From contig NZ_CP067041.1 in NCBI RefSeq assembly GCF_016599855.1, forward strand, positions 5,270,001 through 5,334,000: a DNA stretch of 64,000 nt. Reading direction: 5' to 3'. The notes below the pieces were generated by a model, which did not search any database, was not told the DNA's origin, and saw nothing but the letters and a program-made list of their open reading frames with translations. The translations under genes and the position numbers were made by a program. This document shows, piece by piece, positions 1 through 9,005 of this stretch. The DNA comes from Bradyrhizobium diazoefficiens. GTDB lineage: Bacteria > Pseudomonadota > Alphaproteobacteria > Rhizobiales > Xanthobacteraceae. Numbering within the stretch: the first letter of the stretch is position 1; the number at the start of each line of letters is the position of its first letter.

Positions 1-92
1 CAGCCAGCGCACGCGCGCGGCTGCTTCGTGCCGCACTTCGGGCAGAAGGCAAAACCGTTCTGAACCTCAGAACCGCAACCCGAGCACGTCAT
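1..92 (-). CDS. Zinc-ribbon protein, N-terminal fragment (runs off left edge)
   Basis: The first 30 codons of a leftward gene are visible; the rest lies outside the window. They carry paired CxxC knuckles (Cys3/Cys6 and Cys17/Cys20, with another Cys at 28 starting what looks like a second ribbon). This is the usual pattern of an N-terminal double zinc ribbon. In Bradyrhizobium such ribbons often cap adenylate/guanylate-cyclase or AAA-ATPase proteins, but nothing in these 92 bases decides the downstream domain. The ATG is at 92 on the minus strand. The fragment is divergent from the MFS gene at 412. Confidence 0.6.
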   Translation of the reverse strand, partial: MTCSGCGSEVQNGFAFCPKCGTKQPRACAG

Positions 93-411
93 GGCCCCAA
101 ACCCTGCGGAAGCCGTGATCCGAGATCTGCTGGACCCACTTAATGGGCCCAGGATATGGAGCACAATGGGCTCGGCGCGCTGGAAGAGCAAGTGGCGGCC
201 GGTCTACGCCTGCCGTAGCGGGCCCGCACGGCGAGGCGATGTTGCGGATGCGCTGGCGAGCCGAAAGGCAGCTGCTGCGCGCCGACCCGTACGCGGTGGC
301 CACATGTCCGCATGCGGTAGCGTCAATTGACACAAGCACCATCACCGCTACCCTACCCAGAAGAACAAACAACAAGGGGCAGGGAATCGCCGTGACTGGA
401 GTCTTCGCGTT
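93..411. other. Divergent intergenic region, 319 bp
   Basis: This stretch lies between the leftward zinc-ribbon gene and the rightward MFS gene. I see no convincing coding sequence. The only structured element is a GTCAATTGAC palindrome overlapping a TTGACA hexamer, listed separately. Short overlapping open frames here have no ribosome site or recognisable product. Confidence 0.5.
322..354 (+). promoter_or_regulatory. Candidate promoter with operator-like palindrome for the MFS gene
   Basis: TTGACA (327-332) is followed after 16 bases by TACCCT (349-354). This is a perfect -35 with a weak -10, about 55 bases before the GTG start at 412. The -35 is embedded in the 10-bp perfect palindrome GTCAATTGAC (322-331), so a bound repressor would block RNA polymerase. 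Promoter and operator are inferred from sequence alone. Confidence 0.35.
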
Positions 412-1674
412 GTGAGCGCAACCGCGCGGCGTTCGGCGCTCGCACCATTCCGCATCCGCAACTATCGCTTCCAGTGGCCGTCCGACCTGCTCACCTCGTG
501 GGCGTTCGAGGTGGAGACGCTCGTGCTCGGCTGGTACATTATGGTCGAGACCGGCTCGGTGCTGCTGCTGACCGTCATGGCCTCGCTGCAATATGTCGGG
601 ACGCTGATTGCGCCCGTGCTCGGGATGGTCGGCGACCGCATGGGTCATCGCGACCTCCTGGTTGTGATGCGCCTCACCTACACGGTACTCGCCTCGACCA
701 TCATGGTGCTGGCACTGACCGACCATCTTGCGCCGCTCAACGTCATGATCATCGTCGCGATCATGGGCCTGATCCGCCCCTCCGATCTCGGCGTGCGCGG
801 GGCGCTGCTTGCCGACATCATGCCGCCCGAGCAGCTGGTCGGCGCCATCAGCCTTGCACGCACGACGCAGGATAGCGCACGCATTGCCGGCGCGTTGACC
901 GGCGCAGGCTTGTTCGCCCTCCTTGGCATCGGCCTCGTCTATGCTGCGATCGCCAGCTTCTACCTCGTCGCAGCGATTCTGATGTTCTGCCTGAGCCGGC
1001 CGGAAAAGTCGGTCACCACAACGGACCTCCCCGCGAACAGCCACGCCGTCTCGCGATTGCTGGGCGATCTGAAGGAAGGCATCGTCTATGCCTGGAACGG
1101 CCCGGGGATGCGCGCTGCGCTGTGCGTCGCCTTCCTGGCCAACCTCACGGCGTTTCCGATCACCAACGGATTGCTGCCCTTTGTTGCGCGCGACATCTTC
1201 CACACCGACCAGACCGGTCTCGGCTATCTGTCGGCGAGCTTTGCCGCGGGCTCGCTGACGGGCTCCATCACGCTGAGCCTCGTCAGCGGGGTCCGCATCG
1301 CCCGGCTTTTGATCGGCGCGACGCTGGCCTGGTACGCGATGTTGCTGGTATTCGTCGAAATCAGGACCATGCCGATCGCCATGGCCTGCCTCATGCTCGC
1401 CGGCATCGCCCAGAGCATGTCGATGATCTCTGCGGCCGTGATCCTGATGCGCACGGCCAGCGCGCATCTGCGCGGCCGCGTCATGGGCGTACGGATGATG
1501 GTGATCTATGGCCTGCCGATCGGATTGCTCGCGGCGGGCAGCCTGATCGACCTGATCGGCTATTCCGCCATGGGCTCGGTTTATGCGGTCGCGGGCATCA
1601 TTATGATGTTGGGGATCGCGGTACGCTGGCGCGACGATCTGTGGCCGGCGCACGCCCCGGCCAATACGGGATGA
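412..1674 (+). CDS. MFS transporter, MFS_3/EntS-like exporter family
   Basis: This 420-residue protein has about 12 hydrophobic segments and is a typical major facilitator of the MFS_3 (enterobactin-exporter-like) type. Residues 10-40 give the usual short basic N-terminus and first helix, and a GDRxGHRD-type cytoplasmic loop follows helix 2 (around residue 70). The family usually exports small molecules by proton antiport; the substrate cannot be read from the sequence. The start is the GTG at 412, preceded by GGAG at 398-401 with a rather long 10-base gap. It is convergent with the Crp/Fnr gene, 21 bp away, with no hairpin terminator visible between them. Confidence 0.8.
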   Translation: MSATARRSALAPFRIRNYRFQWPSDLLTSWAFEVETLVLGWYIMVETGSVLLLTVMASLQYVGTLIAPVLGMVGDRMGHRDLLVVMRLTYTVLASTIMVLALTDHLAPLNVMIIVAIMGLIRPSDLGVRGALLADIMPPEQLVGAISLARTTQDSARIAGALTGAGLFALLGIGLVYAAIASFYLVAAILMFCLSRPEKSVTTTDLPANSHAVSRLLGDLKEGIVYAWNGPGMRAALCVAFLANLTAFPITNGLLPFVARDIFHTDQTGLGYLSASFAAGSLTGSITLSLVSGVRIARLLIGATLAWYAMLLVFVEIRTMPIAMACLMLAGIAQSMSMISAAVILMRTASAHLRGRVMGVRMMVIYGLPIGLLAAGSLIDLIGYSAMGSVYAVAGIIMMLGIAVRWRDDLWPAHAPANTG

Positions 1675-1695
1675 CGGGACAGGCTCTCTCGCGCC

Positions 1696-2370
1696 TTAAT
1701 CGCCGTACCTGCGCAGCCGCTCGATATCGAGGATGGTGACGCCGCCATATTCGAGCCGCAGCAGCCCCTCCTTCTCCAGCCGGTTGAGCGCCCGGTTGGC
1801 GTTCTGGCGCGACATGCCGGAGAGTGCGCCAATCTCCTCCTGGGTAATCTCCAGATGGGCGGTCGATTCCGGATAGAGGATCGGGTTGAACAGCGAGGCG
1901 ATGCCGCGCGCGAGGCGCGCGGTGGCATCCAGCGTGCGATTAACCTCGATCATGCCGATGAACTGGCCGAGCCGCTCGTTGAGCTGGCGGACCAGGAAGC
2001 GGTTGAAGCCGACGCTGTTCTCGAACAGCCACATGAAGGCCGAGCGCTCCATCAGTGCGAGGCGGCTGTCGCGCAGCGCGACCACGTCGTAGCGGCGCAG
2101 CTCGTTCTTGAGCACACTGCCCTCGCCGAACCAGGCGCCCGCCGTGAGCCCGGCAAGGCTGGTCTCCTTGCCGTCGCGCGAAACGCCACCCATGCGGGCG
2201 AGGCCACTCACCATGCCGGCCCAATAATCGAACTTGTCGCCGCGCATGAACACGGTCTCGCCGGTGCCGTAGGACCGCTCCGTGATCCCGCCGCGGGCGA
2301 TCTCGATCTCCGCTGGCGTGAGCTCGCGCGACCAGGCGGCGACACGCTTCAGTTGATCCTCTGAAATCAT
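1696..2370 (-). CDS. Crp/Fnr-family transcriptional regulator
   Basis: The protein has 224 residues. The N-terminal half (about 15-130) is a cyclic-nucleotide-binding-type beta roll containing G-x-W-F-G-E-x-S near residues 80-90. A long dimerisation helix follows, and the C-terminal helix-turn-helix lies around 165-215 (QEEIGALSGMSRQNANRAL). No Fnr-type N-terminal cysteine cluster is visible, so direct oxygen sensing through an iron-sulfur centre is unlikely. It is divergent from the liv operon, with two palindromes in the shared intergenic region. Control of that operon is therefore plausible but unproven. Confidence 0.85.
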   Translation of the reverse strand: MISEDQLKRVAAWSRELTPAEIEIARGGITERSYGTGETVFMRGDKFDYWAGMVSGLARMGGVSRDGKETSLAGLTAGAWFGEGSVLKNELRRYDVVALRDSRLALMERSAFMWLFENSVGFNRFLVRQLNERLGQFIGMIEVNRTLDATARLARGIASLFNPILYPESTAHLEITQEEIGALSGMSRQNANRALNRLEKEGLLRLEYGGVTILDIERLRRYGD

Positions 2371-2705
2371 GATCGAGAGGCCAGCCGCACCGTTTCGTCA
2401 CTCCATCCTTTTGTTGCGCTGCAACACGATCGTTTCGATCGCCATCTGACAAAACATGGATGTCGCTGCCGCCCGGAAAACTTTGTCGCAGAATTGTCAG
2501 GCCGAAGACATTTCAAAATAGCGCTTTCCCCTATTGAGAGCCATCTCGGGCGATGCGGCTTTTGATCCCAAATGGGTCGTAAGCGGGCGGCTCCAGACGG
2601 GACCATCTGCTGCATGGCCTCGCCGGGACGGCCGTACTAGGATTGCCCGGGAGGAACGGACGAAGAGCGCCGCTGAACGCGCCATCACCGGGAGGGATTT
2701 GTTTG
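2371..2705. other. Divergent regulatory region between the Crp/Fnr gene and the liv operon, 335 bp
   Basis: No gene is apparent. It holds two adjacent inverted repeats (2412-2441, listed separately) and a possible TTGTCA hexamer at 2494-2499 with an AT-rich stretch about 17 bases downstream (2514-2521). A strong GGAGGG ribosome site sits at 2691-2696. That site, 9 bases before GTG 2706, sets the start of the first transporter gene. An in-frame start further upstream at 2643 lacks such a site. Confidence 0.5.
2412..2441. promoter_or_regulatory. Two adjacent inverted repeats, candidate operator
   Basis: TGTTGC-GCT-GCAACA (2412-2426) and CGATCG-TTT-CGATCG (2427-2441) are perfect inverted repeats lying head to tail. 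They are 42-71 bases upstream of the Crp/Fnr start codon and about 265 bases upstream of the transporter start. They could bind the adjacent regulator (autoregulation) or form a small structure. They do not match the textbook Crp (TGTGA-N6-TCACA) or Fnr/FixK (TTGAT-N4-ATCAA) sites. Confidence 0.35.
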
Positions 2706-3527
2706 GTGGCTACCAGTCTCGAAGTGCGCGGCGTGTCCTTGCGATTCGGCGGCGTCCGTGCGCTGACCGACGTCAGCTTCGCCATCAGGGAGGGCGAGCT
2801 GTTCTCGATCATAGGCCCCAACGGGGCCGGCAAGACCTCGATCGTGAATTGTATTTCCGGCCGCTACAAGCCAACCGAAGGCCAGCTGTTCTACGGGGGA
2901 CGCGACATCACGGGGCTGACGCCGAACGCGCGCCCCACGCTCGGCATCGGCCGCACCTTCCAGAACCTGGCGCTATTCCACCACATGAGCGTGCTCGACA
3001 ACATCATGGTCGGCCGCCATCATTTGCTGAAGAACAATTTCCTCACGGGATCGCTGTACTGGCTGACCGGCGCGCGCAAGGAAGAGCTCGAGCACCGCCG
3101 CAAGGTCGAGGAGATCATCGACTTCCTCGATCTGCAGTCGGTTCGCAAAGCCATCGCCGGCACCCTCTCCTACGGCCTGCGCAAGCGCGTCGAGCTCGCC
3201 CGCGCCATGGCGCTGGAGCCGCGCCTCATCCTCCTCGACGAGCCGATGGCCGGCATGAATTTCGAGGAGAAGGAGGACATGGCCCGCTACATCGTCGACC
3301 TCAACGAGGAGTTCGGCATGACGGTGGTGATGATCGAGCACGACATGGGCGTGGTCATGGACATCTCCCATCGCGTCATGGTGCTGGATTTCGGCCGGAA
3401 GATCGCCGAGGGCGATCCTGCGGCGGTGCTTGCCGATCCCCACGTCAGGCGCGCCTATCTCGGCGAGGAGGACGAGGTGCTGGTCGATCCCGACGATGCG
3501 CCGCCGGCGCAGGAGAGCGCGGCATGA
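2706..3527 (+). CDS. livG: Branched-chain-amino-acid-type ABC transporter ATP-binding protein (LivG-like)
   Basis: The product is a 273-residue cytoplasmic ATPase of a HAAT-type importer. Walker A is GPNGAGKTS near residue 37, and the signature region LSYGLRKRVELARA is followed by Walker B LILLDEPMAGMN, where MAGMN is typical of LivG rather than LivF. The C-terminus carries the usual LivG extension ending in an acidic, Ala/Pro-rich tail. The GTG at 2706 is chosen because of the GGAGGG at 2691-2696. The gene overlaps the next by ATGA and opens the six-gene operon. The operon is not a plain amino-acid importer because it includes an acyl-CoA synthetase. Confidence 0.88.
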   Translation: MATSLEVRGVSLRFGGVRALTDVSFAIREGELFSIIGPNGAGKTSIVNCISGRYKPTEGQLFYGGRDITGLTPNARPTLGIGRTFQNLALFHHMSVLDNIMVGRHHLLKNNFLTGSLYWLTGARKEELEHRRKVEEIIDFLDLQSVRKAIAGTLSYGLRKRVELARAMALEPRLILLDEPMAGMNFEEKEDMARYIVDLNEEFGMTVVMIEHDMGVVMDISHRVMVLDFGRKIAEGDPAAVLADPHVRRAYLGEEDEVLVDPDDAPPAQESAA

Positions 3528-5455
3528 TGGATTATGCAGGCCGCGTCGCGCAGGCCGACACCTATCCAAAGATGCTCCGGCTCAATGCGAGGGAGTACGG
3601 CAACGAGATCGCGTTGCGCGAAAAGGATCTCGGCCTCTGGCGTCCATTCACCTGGAGCGATTACCAGACCCGCGTGCGCGACTTCGCGCTCGGGCTGATC
3701 GAGCTGGGCCTCGGGCGCAGCGACGTCATCGGCATCATCGGCGACAACCGGCCGGACTGGGTTGCCGCGGAGGTGGCCACCCACGCGATCGGCGGACTGA
3801 GCCTCGGGCTCTATCGCGATGTCCTCGATGAGGAAGCCTCCTATCTCCTCAACTACGGCGAGGCCCAGCTCGTCTTCGCGGAGGACGAGGAGCAGGTCGA
3901 CAAGCTGCTGGCGCTGGCCGAGCGCGTGCCGAAGCTCAAGCACATCATCTATTCCGATCCGCGGGGCATGCGGAAATATGACGATCCCAGGTTGATGTCG
4001 GCGGAGAAATTCGCCGAGCTCGGCCGCGCGCGGGCTGCGCGCGAGCCGGAGCTTTACGATCGGCTCGTCGATGCCACCAACGGCGAGGACGTCGCGATCC
4101 TCTGCACGACGTCAGGCACTACCTCGCATCCGAAGCTCGCGATGCTGGCTGCCGGCCGCGTGCTCGGCCATTGCGCGACCTATCTCGCCTTCGATGCCAA
4201 GGGCCCCGACGACGAATACGTCTCCGTGCTGCCGCTGCCCTGGATCATGGAACAGGTTTACGTGCTCGGCAAAGGCCTGCTGTGCCGGATGAAGATCAAC
4301 TTCGTCGAAGAGCCCGACACCATGATGAACGATCTGCGCGAGATCGCGCCGACGTTCGTCCTCTTTGCGCCGCGTGTCTGGGAATCGATCGCTGCCGAGG
4401 TTCGCGCCAAGGTGATGGACGCGGCGCCGTTCAAGCAGCGCCTGTTCGACATCGGCATGAAGACCGGGCTCGCCGCGCTCGCGCAAGGCAACCGGTCGGG
4501 CTTTGCCGATGCCATCCTGTTCCGCGCGCTGCGCGATCGCCTCGGCTTCACCCGCCTGCGCTCGGCGGCCACCGGTGGCGCGGCGCTCGGCCCTGATACC
4601 TTCAAGTTCTTCCAGGCGATGGGCGTGCCGCTGCGCACGCTCTACGGCCAGACCGAATTGCTCGGTGCGTACACGCTGCACCCCGAAGGCAAGGTCGATC
4701 CTGACACCACCGGCGTGCCGATGGCCGACAGCGTCGAGATCCGTATCGACAATGCCGACGTTCACGGCGTCGGCGAAATCGTGGTGCGGCATCCCAACAT
4801 GTTCCTCGGCTACTACAAGAACCCTGAAGCGAGCGTCGCCGACGTCCGTGACGGCTGGATGCTGTCGGGCGACGCCGGCTATTTCAACGCGAACCGCCAG
4901 CTCGTCGTCATCGATCGCATCAAGGATCTTGCAGAGACCTCGCGCGGCGAGCGCTTCTCGCCGCAATTCATCGAGAACAAGCTGAAATTCTCGCCCTACA
5001 TCGCCGAAGCCGTCGTGCTAGGCGCCGGCCGCGATGCGCTCGCGGCGATGATCTGCATCCGCTACTCCATCATCTCGAAATGGGCGGAGAAGAACCGGCT
5101 CTCGTTCACGACCTACAGCGATCTTGCCTCGCGGCCCGAGGTCTATGCACTGCTTCGCAAGGAGGTCGAGACCGTCAACGCCACGCTGCCGCCGGCCCAG
5201 CGCATCTCGCGCTTCCTGCTGCTCTACAAGGAGCTCGATGCCGACGACGGCGAGCTCACCCGCACGCGCAAGGTGCGCCGCGGCGTCATCAACGAGAAAT
5301 ATGCTGGGATCATCGACGCCATCTACCGCGGCGCCGCCGACATCCCTGTCGATACCGTGATCCGCTTCCAGGACGGCACCACGCAAAGGGTGCGCACGAC
5401 GCTACGCGTGATGGATCTGGGCGGAGGCGCGCACATGGCGGAGGCTGCGGAGTGA
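3524..5455 (+). CDS. AMP-dependent acyl-CoA synthetase within the liv operon
   Basis: This 643-residue protein is a member of the adenylate-forming family (long-chain-fatty-acid-CoA-ligase-like). The ATP/AMP loop ILCTTSGTTSHPK lies near residues 190-200, the YGQTE motif near 380, and the GW-x-SGD and DRIKDL motifs in the C-terminal part. Such enzymes activate a carboxylic acid with ATP and couple it to CoA. It starts on the ATG at 3524, overlapping the preceding stop as ATGA, which indicates translational coupling with the transporter ATPase. The likely role is to trap an imported acid as its CoA thioester. The substrate is not readable from sequence, and a repeat-containing spacer follows. 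Confidence 0.85.
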   Translation: MMDYAGRVAQADTYPKMLRLNAREYGNEIALREKDLGLWRPFTWSDYQTRVRDFALGLIELGLGRSDVIGIIGDNRPDWVAAEVATHAIGGLSLGLYRDVLDEEASYLLNYGEAQLVFAEDEEQVDKLLALAERVPKLKHIIYSDPRGMRKYDDPRLMSAEKFAELGRARAAREPELYDRLVDATNGEDVAILCTTSGTTSHPKLAMLAAGRVLGHCATYLAFDAKGPDDEYVSVLPLPWIMEQVYVLGKGLLCRMKINFVEEPDTMMNDLREIAPTFVLFAPRVWESIAAEVRAKVMDAAPFKQRLFDIGMKTGLAALAQGNRSGFADAILFRALRDRLGFTRLRSAATGGAALGPDTFKFFQAMGVPLRTLYGQTELLGAYTLHPEGKVDPDTTGVPMADSVEIRIDNADVHGVGEIVVRHPNMFLGYYKNPEASVADVRDGWMLSGDAGYFNANRQLVVIDRIKDLAETSRGERFSPQFIENKLKFSPYIAEAVVLGAGRDALAAMICIRYSIISKWAEKNRLSFTTYSDLASRPEVYALLRKEVETVNATLPPAQRISRFLLLYKELDADDGELTRTRKVRRGVINEKYAGIIDAIYRGAADIPVDTVIRFQDGTTQRVRTTLRVMDLGGGAHMAEAAE

Positions 5456-5492
5456 GTTCACTTCCAACCCGGAACGCTTCGCCAGTCGATGC

Positions 5493-5640
5493 GCCCTCTC
5501 CCCTTGTGGGAGAGGGCATCTCCGCAGCCAGCCACACCTTCACTCGGGTGAGGAGTCTGCGCTCCACACCGTCAGTGCCGAGACAACCCCTCACGCGGCT
5601 TCGCTTCGCGAAGCCACCCTCTCCCACAGGGGGAGAGGGT
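5493..5640. repeat. Palindromic intergenic repeat pair (CCCTCTCCC / GGGAGAGGG)
   Basis: Two hairpins carry the same arms: CCCTCTCCC...GGGAGAGGG at 5494-5516 (5-base loop) and again at 5617-5639. Between them lies a third hairpin, GGCTTCGC-TTC-GCGAAGCC (5597-5615). This composite is typical of mosaic palindromic repeats scattered between genes in Bradyrhizobium and relatives. It sits in the middle of the liv operon, between the CoA ligase and livH, and could modulate mRNA stability or partial termination. Confidence 0.75.
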
Positions 5641-5678
5641 GCACCGTCATTGCTTCTGCATTTTGCGCGGACATCGGC

Positions 5679-6572
5679 ATGAACACCGCCTTCCTCATCC
5701 AGCTTCTGGTCAACGGCCTCGTGGTCGGCACGCTCTATGGCGTGGTCGCGATGTCATTTGTGCTGATCTACAAGGCCACCCAAGTCGTCAATTTCGCGCA
5801 AGGTGAATTGCTGCTGGTCGGCGCCTGGGTATGCTGGGCGCTACTCGCGAAATACCAGGTGCCCTTCTGGATCGGCATGCCGATGACGCTGGTGTTCATG
5901 TTCGTGTTCGGCATCGCGGTCCAGGTCCTGATCCTGCGGCCGATGATCGGCGAGCCCATCATCTCCGTGATCATGGTGACGATCGGTCTCTCCACCGTGC
6001 TCCAGGCGACGCTGAAATGGATGTTCGGCGTCAACCCGCAGCCGTTCCCGCGCGTGTTCGAGAGCGAGTCGGTGGACCTGTTCGGGCTCCAGATCCAGAC
6101 CGTCTATGTCATGAGCCTCGTGGTCTCGGTCGCGATGATGATCGGCATGGCCTGGTTTTTCCGCGCCTCGAAATACGGGCTTGCAATGCGCGCCACCGCG
6201 TTCAACCAGCAAGTCGCGCAGTCGCTCGGCATTTCTGTGAAGAGCGTATTCGCGATGGCCTGGGCGATCTCAGCGACGGTGTCGGCGGTCGCGGGTGTGG
6301 TCGTCGCCGTGGTGAACGGCGTGTCGTCGGGGCTAGCCGCCTACGGCATCAAGGTGTTTCCGGCGGCGATCCTCGGCGGGCTCGATTCCGTCGGCGGCGC
6401 GGTGCTCGGCGGCATCATCATCGGCCTGCTCGAGAACGTCGCGCAATATGTCGACAGCGAATACCTGCACTGGGGCAATCTCTACGAGATCGCGCCGTTC
6501 TACGTCCTCATCATCGTGCTGATGATCAAGCCCTACGGCCTGTTCGGCACCCACGACATCGAGCGGATCTGA
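5679..6572 (+). CDS. livH: Branched-chain-amino-acid-type ABC transporter permease (LivH-like)
   Basis: The 297-residue inner-membrane permease has about eight hydrophobic segments. It has the LivH hallmark stretch VNFAQGELLLVGAW near residues 37-50 and the conserved RATAFNQQVAQSLGI coupling-loop region near 170, which contacts the ATPases. The gene starts with ATG at 5679 after the repeat-bearing spacer and is followed 3 bp later by livM. Together with LivM it should form the membrane pore of the importer. Confidence 0.9.
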   Translation: MNTAFLIQLLVNGLVVGTLYGVVAMSFVLIYKATQVVNFAQGELLLVGAWVCWALLAKYQVPFWIGMPMTLVFMFVFGIAVQVLILRPMIGEPIISVIMVTIGLSTVLQATLKWMFGVNPQPFPRVFESESVDLFGLQIQTVYVMSLVVSVAMMIGMAWFFRASKYGLAMRATAFNQQVAQSLGISVKSVFAMAWAISATVSAVAGVVVAVVNGVSSGLAAYGIKVFPAAILGGLDSVGGAVLGGIIIGLLENVAQYVDSEYLHWGNLYEIAPFYVLIIVLMIKPYGLFGTHDIERI

Positions 6573-6575
6573 TCC

Positions 6576-7649
6576 ATGGCCGGCCCTGCACTCATCCCTG
6601 CTGGTGATTTCCGCACCTCCTATGCCGCCGACACCACCATCTTCCCGACGACAACCAGCCGCAACTGTGCGATTCTCGGCGTATTGTTGCTCTGCCTCGT
6701 GCCGCAATTCCTTGGCGGCTACTGGCTCAGCATCCTCATCCAGATCGGCATCTTCTCGATCGCCGCGCTGGGCCTGAACATACTGGTCGGCTTCACCGGG
6801 CAGATCTCGATCGGCCACGCCGCCTTCTTCCTGCTCGGCGCGTTCTCCTCGGCCTATATCTCCAATAACGCGCCGATCCCGGTGTTCTTCGCGATCCCGC
6901 TCGCAGGAATCGTCACCGCGCTGGTCGGGCTGATCTTCGGCATTCCGGCGGCGCGCCTGAAAGGACTCTATCTCGTCATCGCGACGCTGGCGGCGCAGTA
7001 CATTCTGCTCGACTTCTTTTCCCGCGCCGAATGGTTCTCCGGCGGCTCGGTGCCGGCGAGCGCCGAACCGTTCGCGATTCTGGGCTACACCCTGCGCGGC
7101 GATAAGCAGTATTTCTACGTCGTGCTGACCTATGTGCTGGCCAGCTACATCCTCGTCACCAATCTGATGCGCACGCGCGACGGCCGCGCGCTGGTGGCGA
7201 TCCGCGATCATTATCTCTCCGCCGAGATCATGGGCATCAACCTCACCAAATACCGCACGCTGTCGTTCGGCCTCGCCGCTTTCTTCGCCGGCATCGCCGG
7301 CGCGCTCTATGCGCATTACCAGCTCGTGGTGTCGCAGGAGGGTTTCGGCATCGAGCGCTCGATCCTGTTTCTCGCCATGATCATCATTGGCGGTACCGGC
7401 TCGATCATGGGCACGTTGATGGGCACCGCCTTCGTCGTGCTGCTGCCGGAGTCGATGGAACTCCTCAGCGCCCACTTAAAGGGAGGCGTGATCGACAAGG
7501 CGCTGTCGCTCAACAACAACATCACCTTCCTGCGTGAGATCGCGATCGGGGTGATCATCATCGTGTTCCTGATGTTCGAGCCTGATGGCCTCGCGCATCG
7601 TTGGCGTCAGATCAAGGCATACTGGAAACTCTACCCGTTCTCGCACTGA
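6576..7649 (+). CDS. livM: Branched-chain-amino-acid-type ABC transporter permease (LivM-like)
   Basis: This is a 357-residue polytopic permease. After a roughly 25-residue soluble N-terminus come about nine membrane segments, including the LivM hallmark NILVGFTGQISIGHAAF near residues 67-83 and the coupling loop TRDGRALVAIRDHYLSAEIMG near 200-215. The gene is 3 bp downstream of livH and 46 bp upstream of the binding-protein gene. It is the second permease subunit of the importer. The C-terminus ends in a short cytoplasmic tail with no extra domain. Confidence 0.9.
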   Translation: MAGPALIPAGDFRTSYAADTTIFPTTTSRNCAILGVLLLCLVPQFLGGYWLSILIQIGIFSIAALGLNILVGFTGQISIGHAAFFLLGAFSSAYISNNAPIPVFFAIPLAGIVTALVGLIFGIPAARLKGLYLVIATLAAQYILLDFFSRAEWFSGGSVPASAEPFAILGYTLRGDKQYFYVVLTYVLASYILVTNLMRTRDGRALVAIRDHYLSAEIMGINLTKYRTLSFGLAAFFAGIAGALYAHYQLVVSQEGFGIERSILFLAMIIIGGTGSIMGTLMGTAFVVLLPESMELLSAHLKGGVIDKALSLNNNITFLREIAIGVIIIVFLMFEPDGLAHRWRQIKAYWKLYPFSH

Positions 7650-7695
7650 GCACGACCAACACTCTAACCAACGAATAAACAGGAGGAGGCAACCC

Positions 7696-8979
7696 ATGAA
7701 GACAAAATCCCTTTTGAGCACCGCATCGCTCGCGCTTGTGATCGCGGCTTTCTCAGCAGGCGCACAGGCACAGATCGCGATCGGGCATCTCGCCGATTAT
7801 TCCGGCGGCACCTCCGATGTCGGCACGCCCTATGGCCAGGCCGTCGCCGATACCTTCGCCTGGGTCAACAAGAACGGCGGCGTCGGCGGCAAGCAGGTCA
7901 ATGTCGACACCAACGACTACGGCTACCAGGTGCCGAAGGCGATCGCGCTCTACAAGAAGTGGTCGGCACCGGACAGCAAGGTCGCCGCGATCATGGGCTG
8001 GGGCACGGCGGATACCGAAGCGCTGACCGGCTTCCTCGCCCAGGACAAGATCCCCGACATGTCCGGCTCCTACGCCGCCGCCCTCACCGACCCCGAAGGC
8101 GTCAGCGGCAAGGCAAAACCCGCTCCTTACAATTTCTTCTACGGTCCGAGCTATTCGGACTCGCTGCGCGCGATGCTGATGTGGGCGGCCGAAGACTGGA
8201 GGGCCAAGGGTAAGCCCGGCAAGCCGAAATTCGTGCACATGGGCGCCAACCACCCCTATCCGAACGCACCGAAGGCGGCCGGCGAAGCCATGGCGCATGA
8301 GCTCGGCTTCGATGTGCTGCCGCCGCTGGTGTTCGCGCTGGCGCCGGGCGATTACAGCGCACAGTGCCTGAGCCTGAAATCCTCAGGCGCCAATTACGCC
8401 TATCTCGGCAACACTGCGGCTTCCAACATCTCTGTGATGAAGGCCTGCAAGACCGCCGGCGTCGAGATCCAGTTCCTCGGCAACGTCTGGGGCATGGACG
8501 AGAACGCCGCCAAGACCGCAGGTGATGCCGCCAATGGCGTGATCTTCCCGCTGCGCACCGCCGTGAGCTGGGGCGGCGACGCGCCCGGCATGAAGACGTT
8601 GATGGAGATCTCGAAGATGTCGGACCCCACCGGCAAGGTTTATCGTCCGGTGCACTACATCGCCGCCGTCTGCTCGGCGCTCTACATGAAGGAAGCGCTC
8701 GACTGGGCTGCCAAGAACGGCGGCGCCACCGGCGACAACGTCGCGAAGGGTTTTTACCAGAAGAAAGACTGGGTGCCGGCTGGCATGGAAGGCGTCTGCA
8801 ATCCCTCGACCTGGACCGACAAGGACCATCGCGGCACGCTGAAGGTCGACCTCTATCGCACCAGGATCACAGGCGCGACCGACGGCGATCTCAACGATCT
8901 CATGACCAAGGGCACGATCAAGCTCGAGAAAGTCAAGACTGTCGAACTGCCGCGCAAGCCAGAGCTGCTGGGCTGGTGA
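7696..8979 (+). CDS. Periplasmic substrate-binding protein of the liv-type ABC transporter
   Basis: The 427-residue precursor begins with a clear Sec signal peptide: basic MKTK, a hydrophobic stretch and an AQA cleavage site near residue 25. The mature part has the Peripla_BP_6 type I fold, starting IAIGHLADYSGGTSDVG and containing a VNKNGGVGGKQV segment. The start is the ATG at 7696, preceded by a strong AGGAGGAGG at 7681-7689. This puts an earlier in-frame start at 7585 out of consideration. The ligand is probably a small organic acid or amino acid. Together with the operon's CoA ligase, I favour an acid. Confidence 0.9.
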   Translation: MKTKSLLSTASLALVIAAFSAGAQAQIAIGHLADYSGGTSDVGTPYGQAVADTFAWVNKNGGVGGKQVNVDTNDYGYQVPKAIALYKKWSAPDSKVAAIMGWGTADTEALTGFLAQDKIPDMSGSYAAALTDPEGVSGKAKPAPYNFFYGPSYSDSLRAMLMWAAEDWRAKGKPGKPKFVHMGANHPYPNAPKAAGEAMAHELGFDVLPPLVFALAPGDYSAQCLSLKSSGANYAYLGNTAASNISVMKACKTAGVEIQFLGNVWGMDENAAKTAGDAANGVIFPLRTAVSWGGDAPGMKTLMEISKMSDPTGKVYRPVHYIAAVCSALYMKEALDWAAKNGGATGDNVAKGFYQKKDWVPAGMEGVCNPSTWTDKDHRGTLKVDLYRTRITGATDGDLNDLMTKGTIKLEKVKTVELPRKPELLGW

Positions 8980-9005
8980 GCGCCGCTATTTCCACACACA
9001 CAACG

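Noticed and set aside
67..1653. A 528-codon open frame opposite the MFS gene
   Set aside because: It is Arg/His/Ala/Gln-rich and has no domain or ribosome site; high GC makes such antisense frames common. The MFS protein on the other strand has clear helices and motifs.
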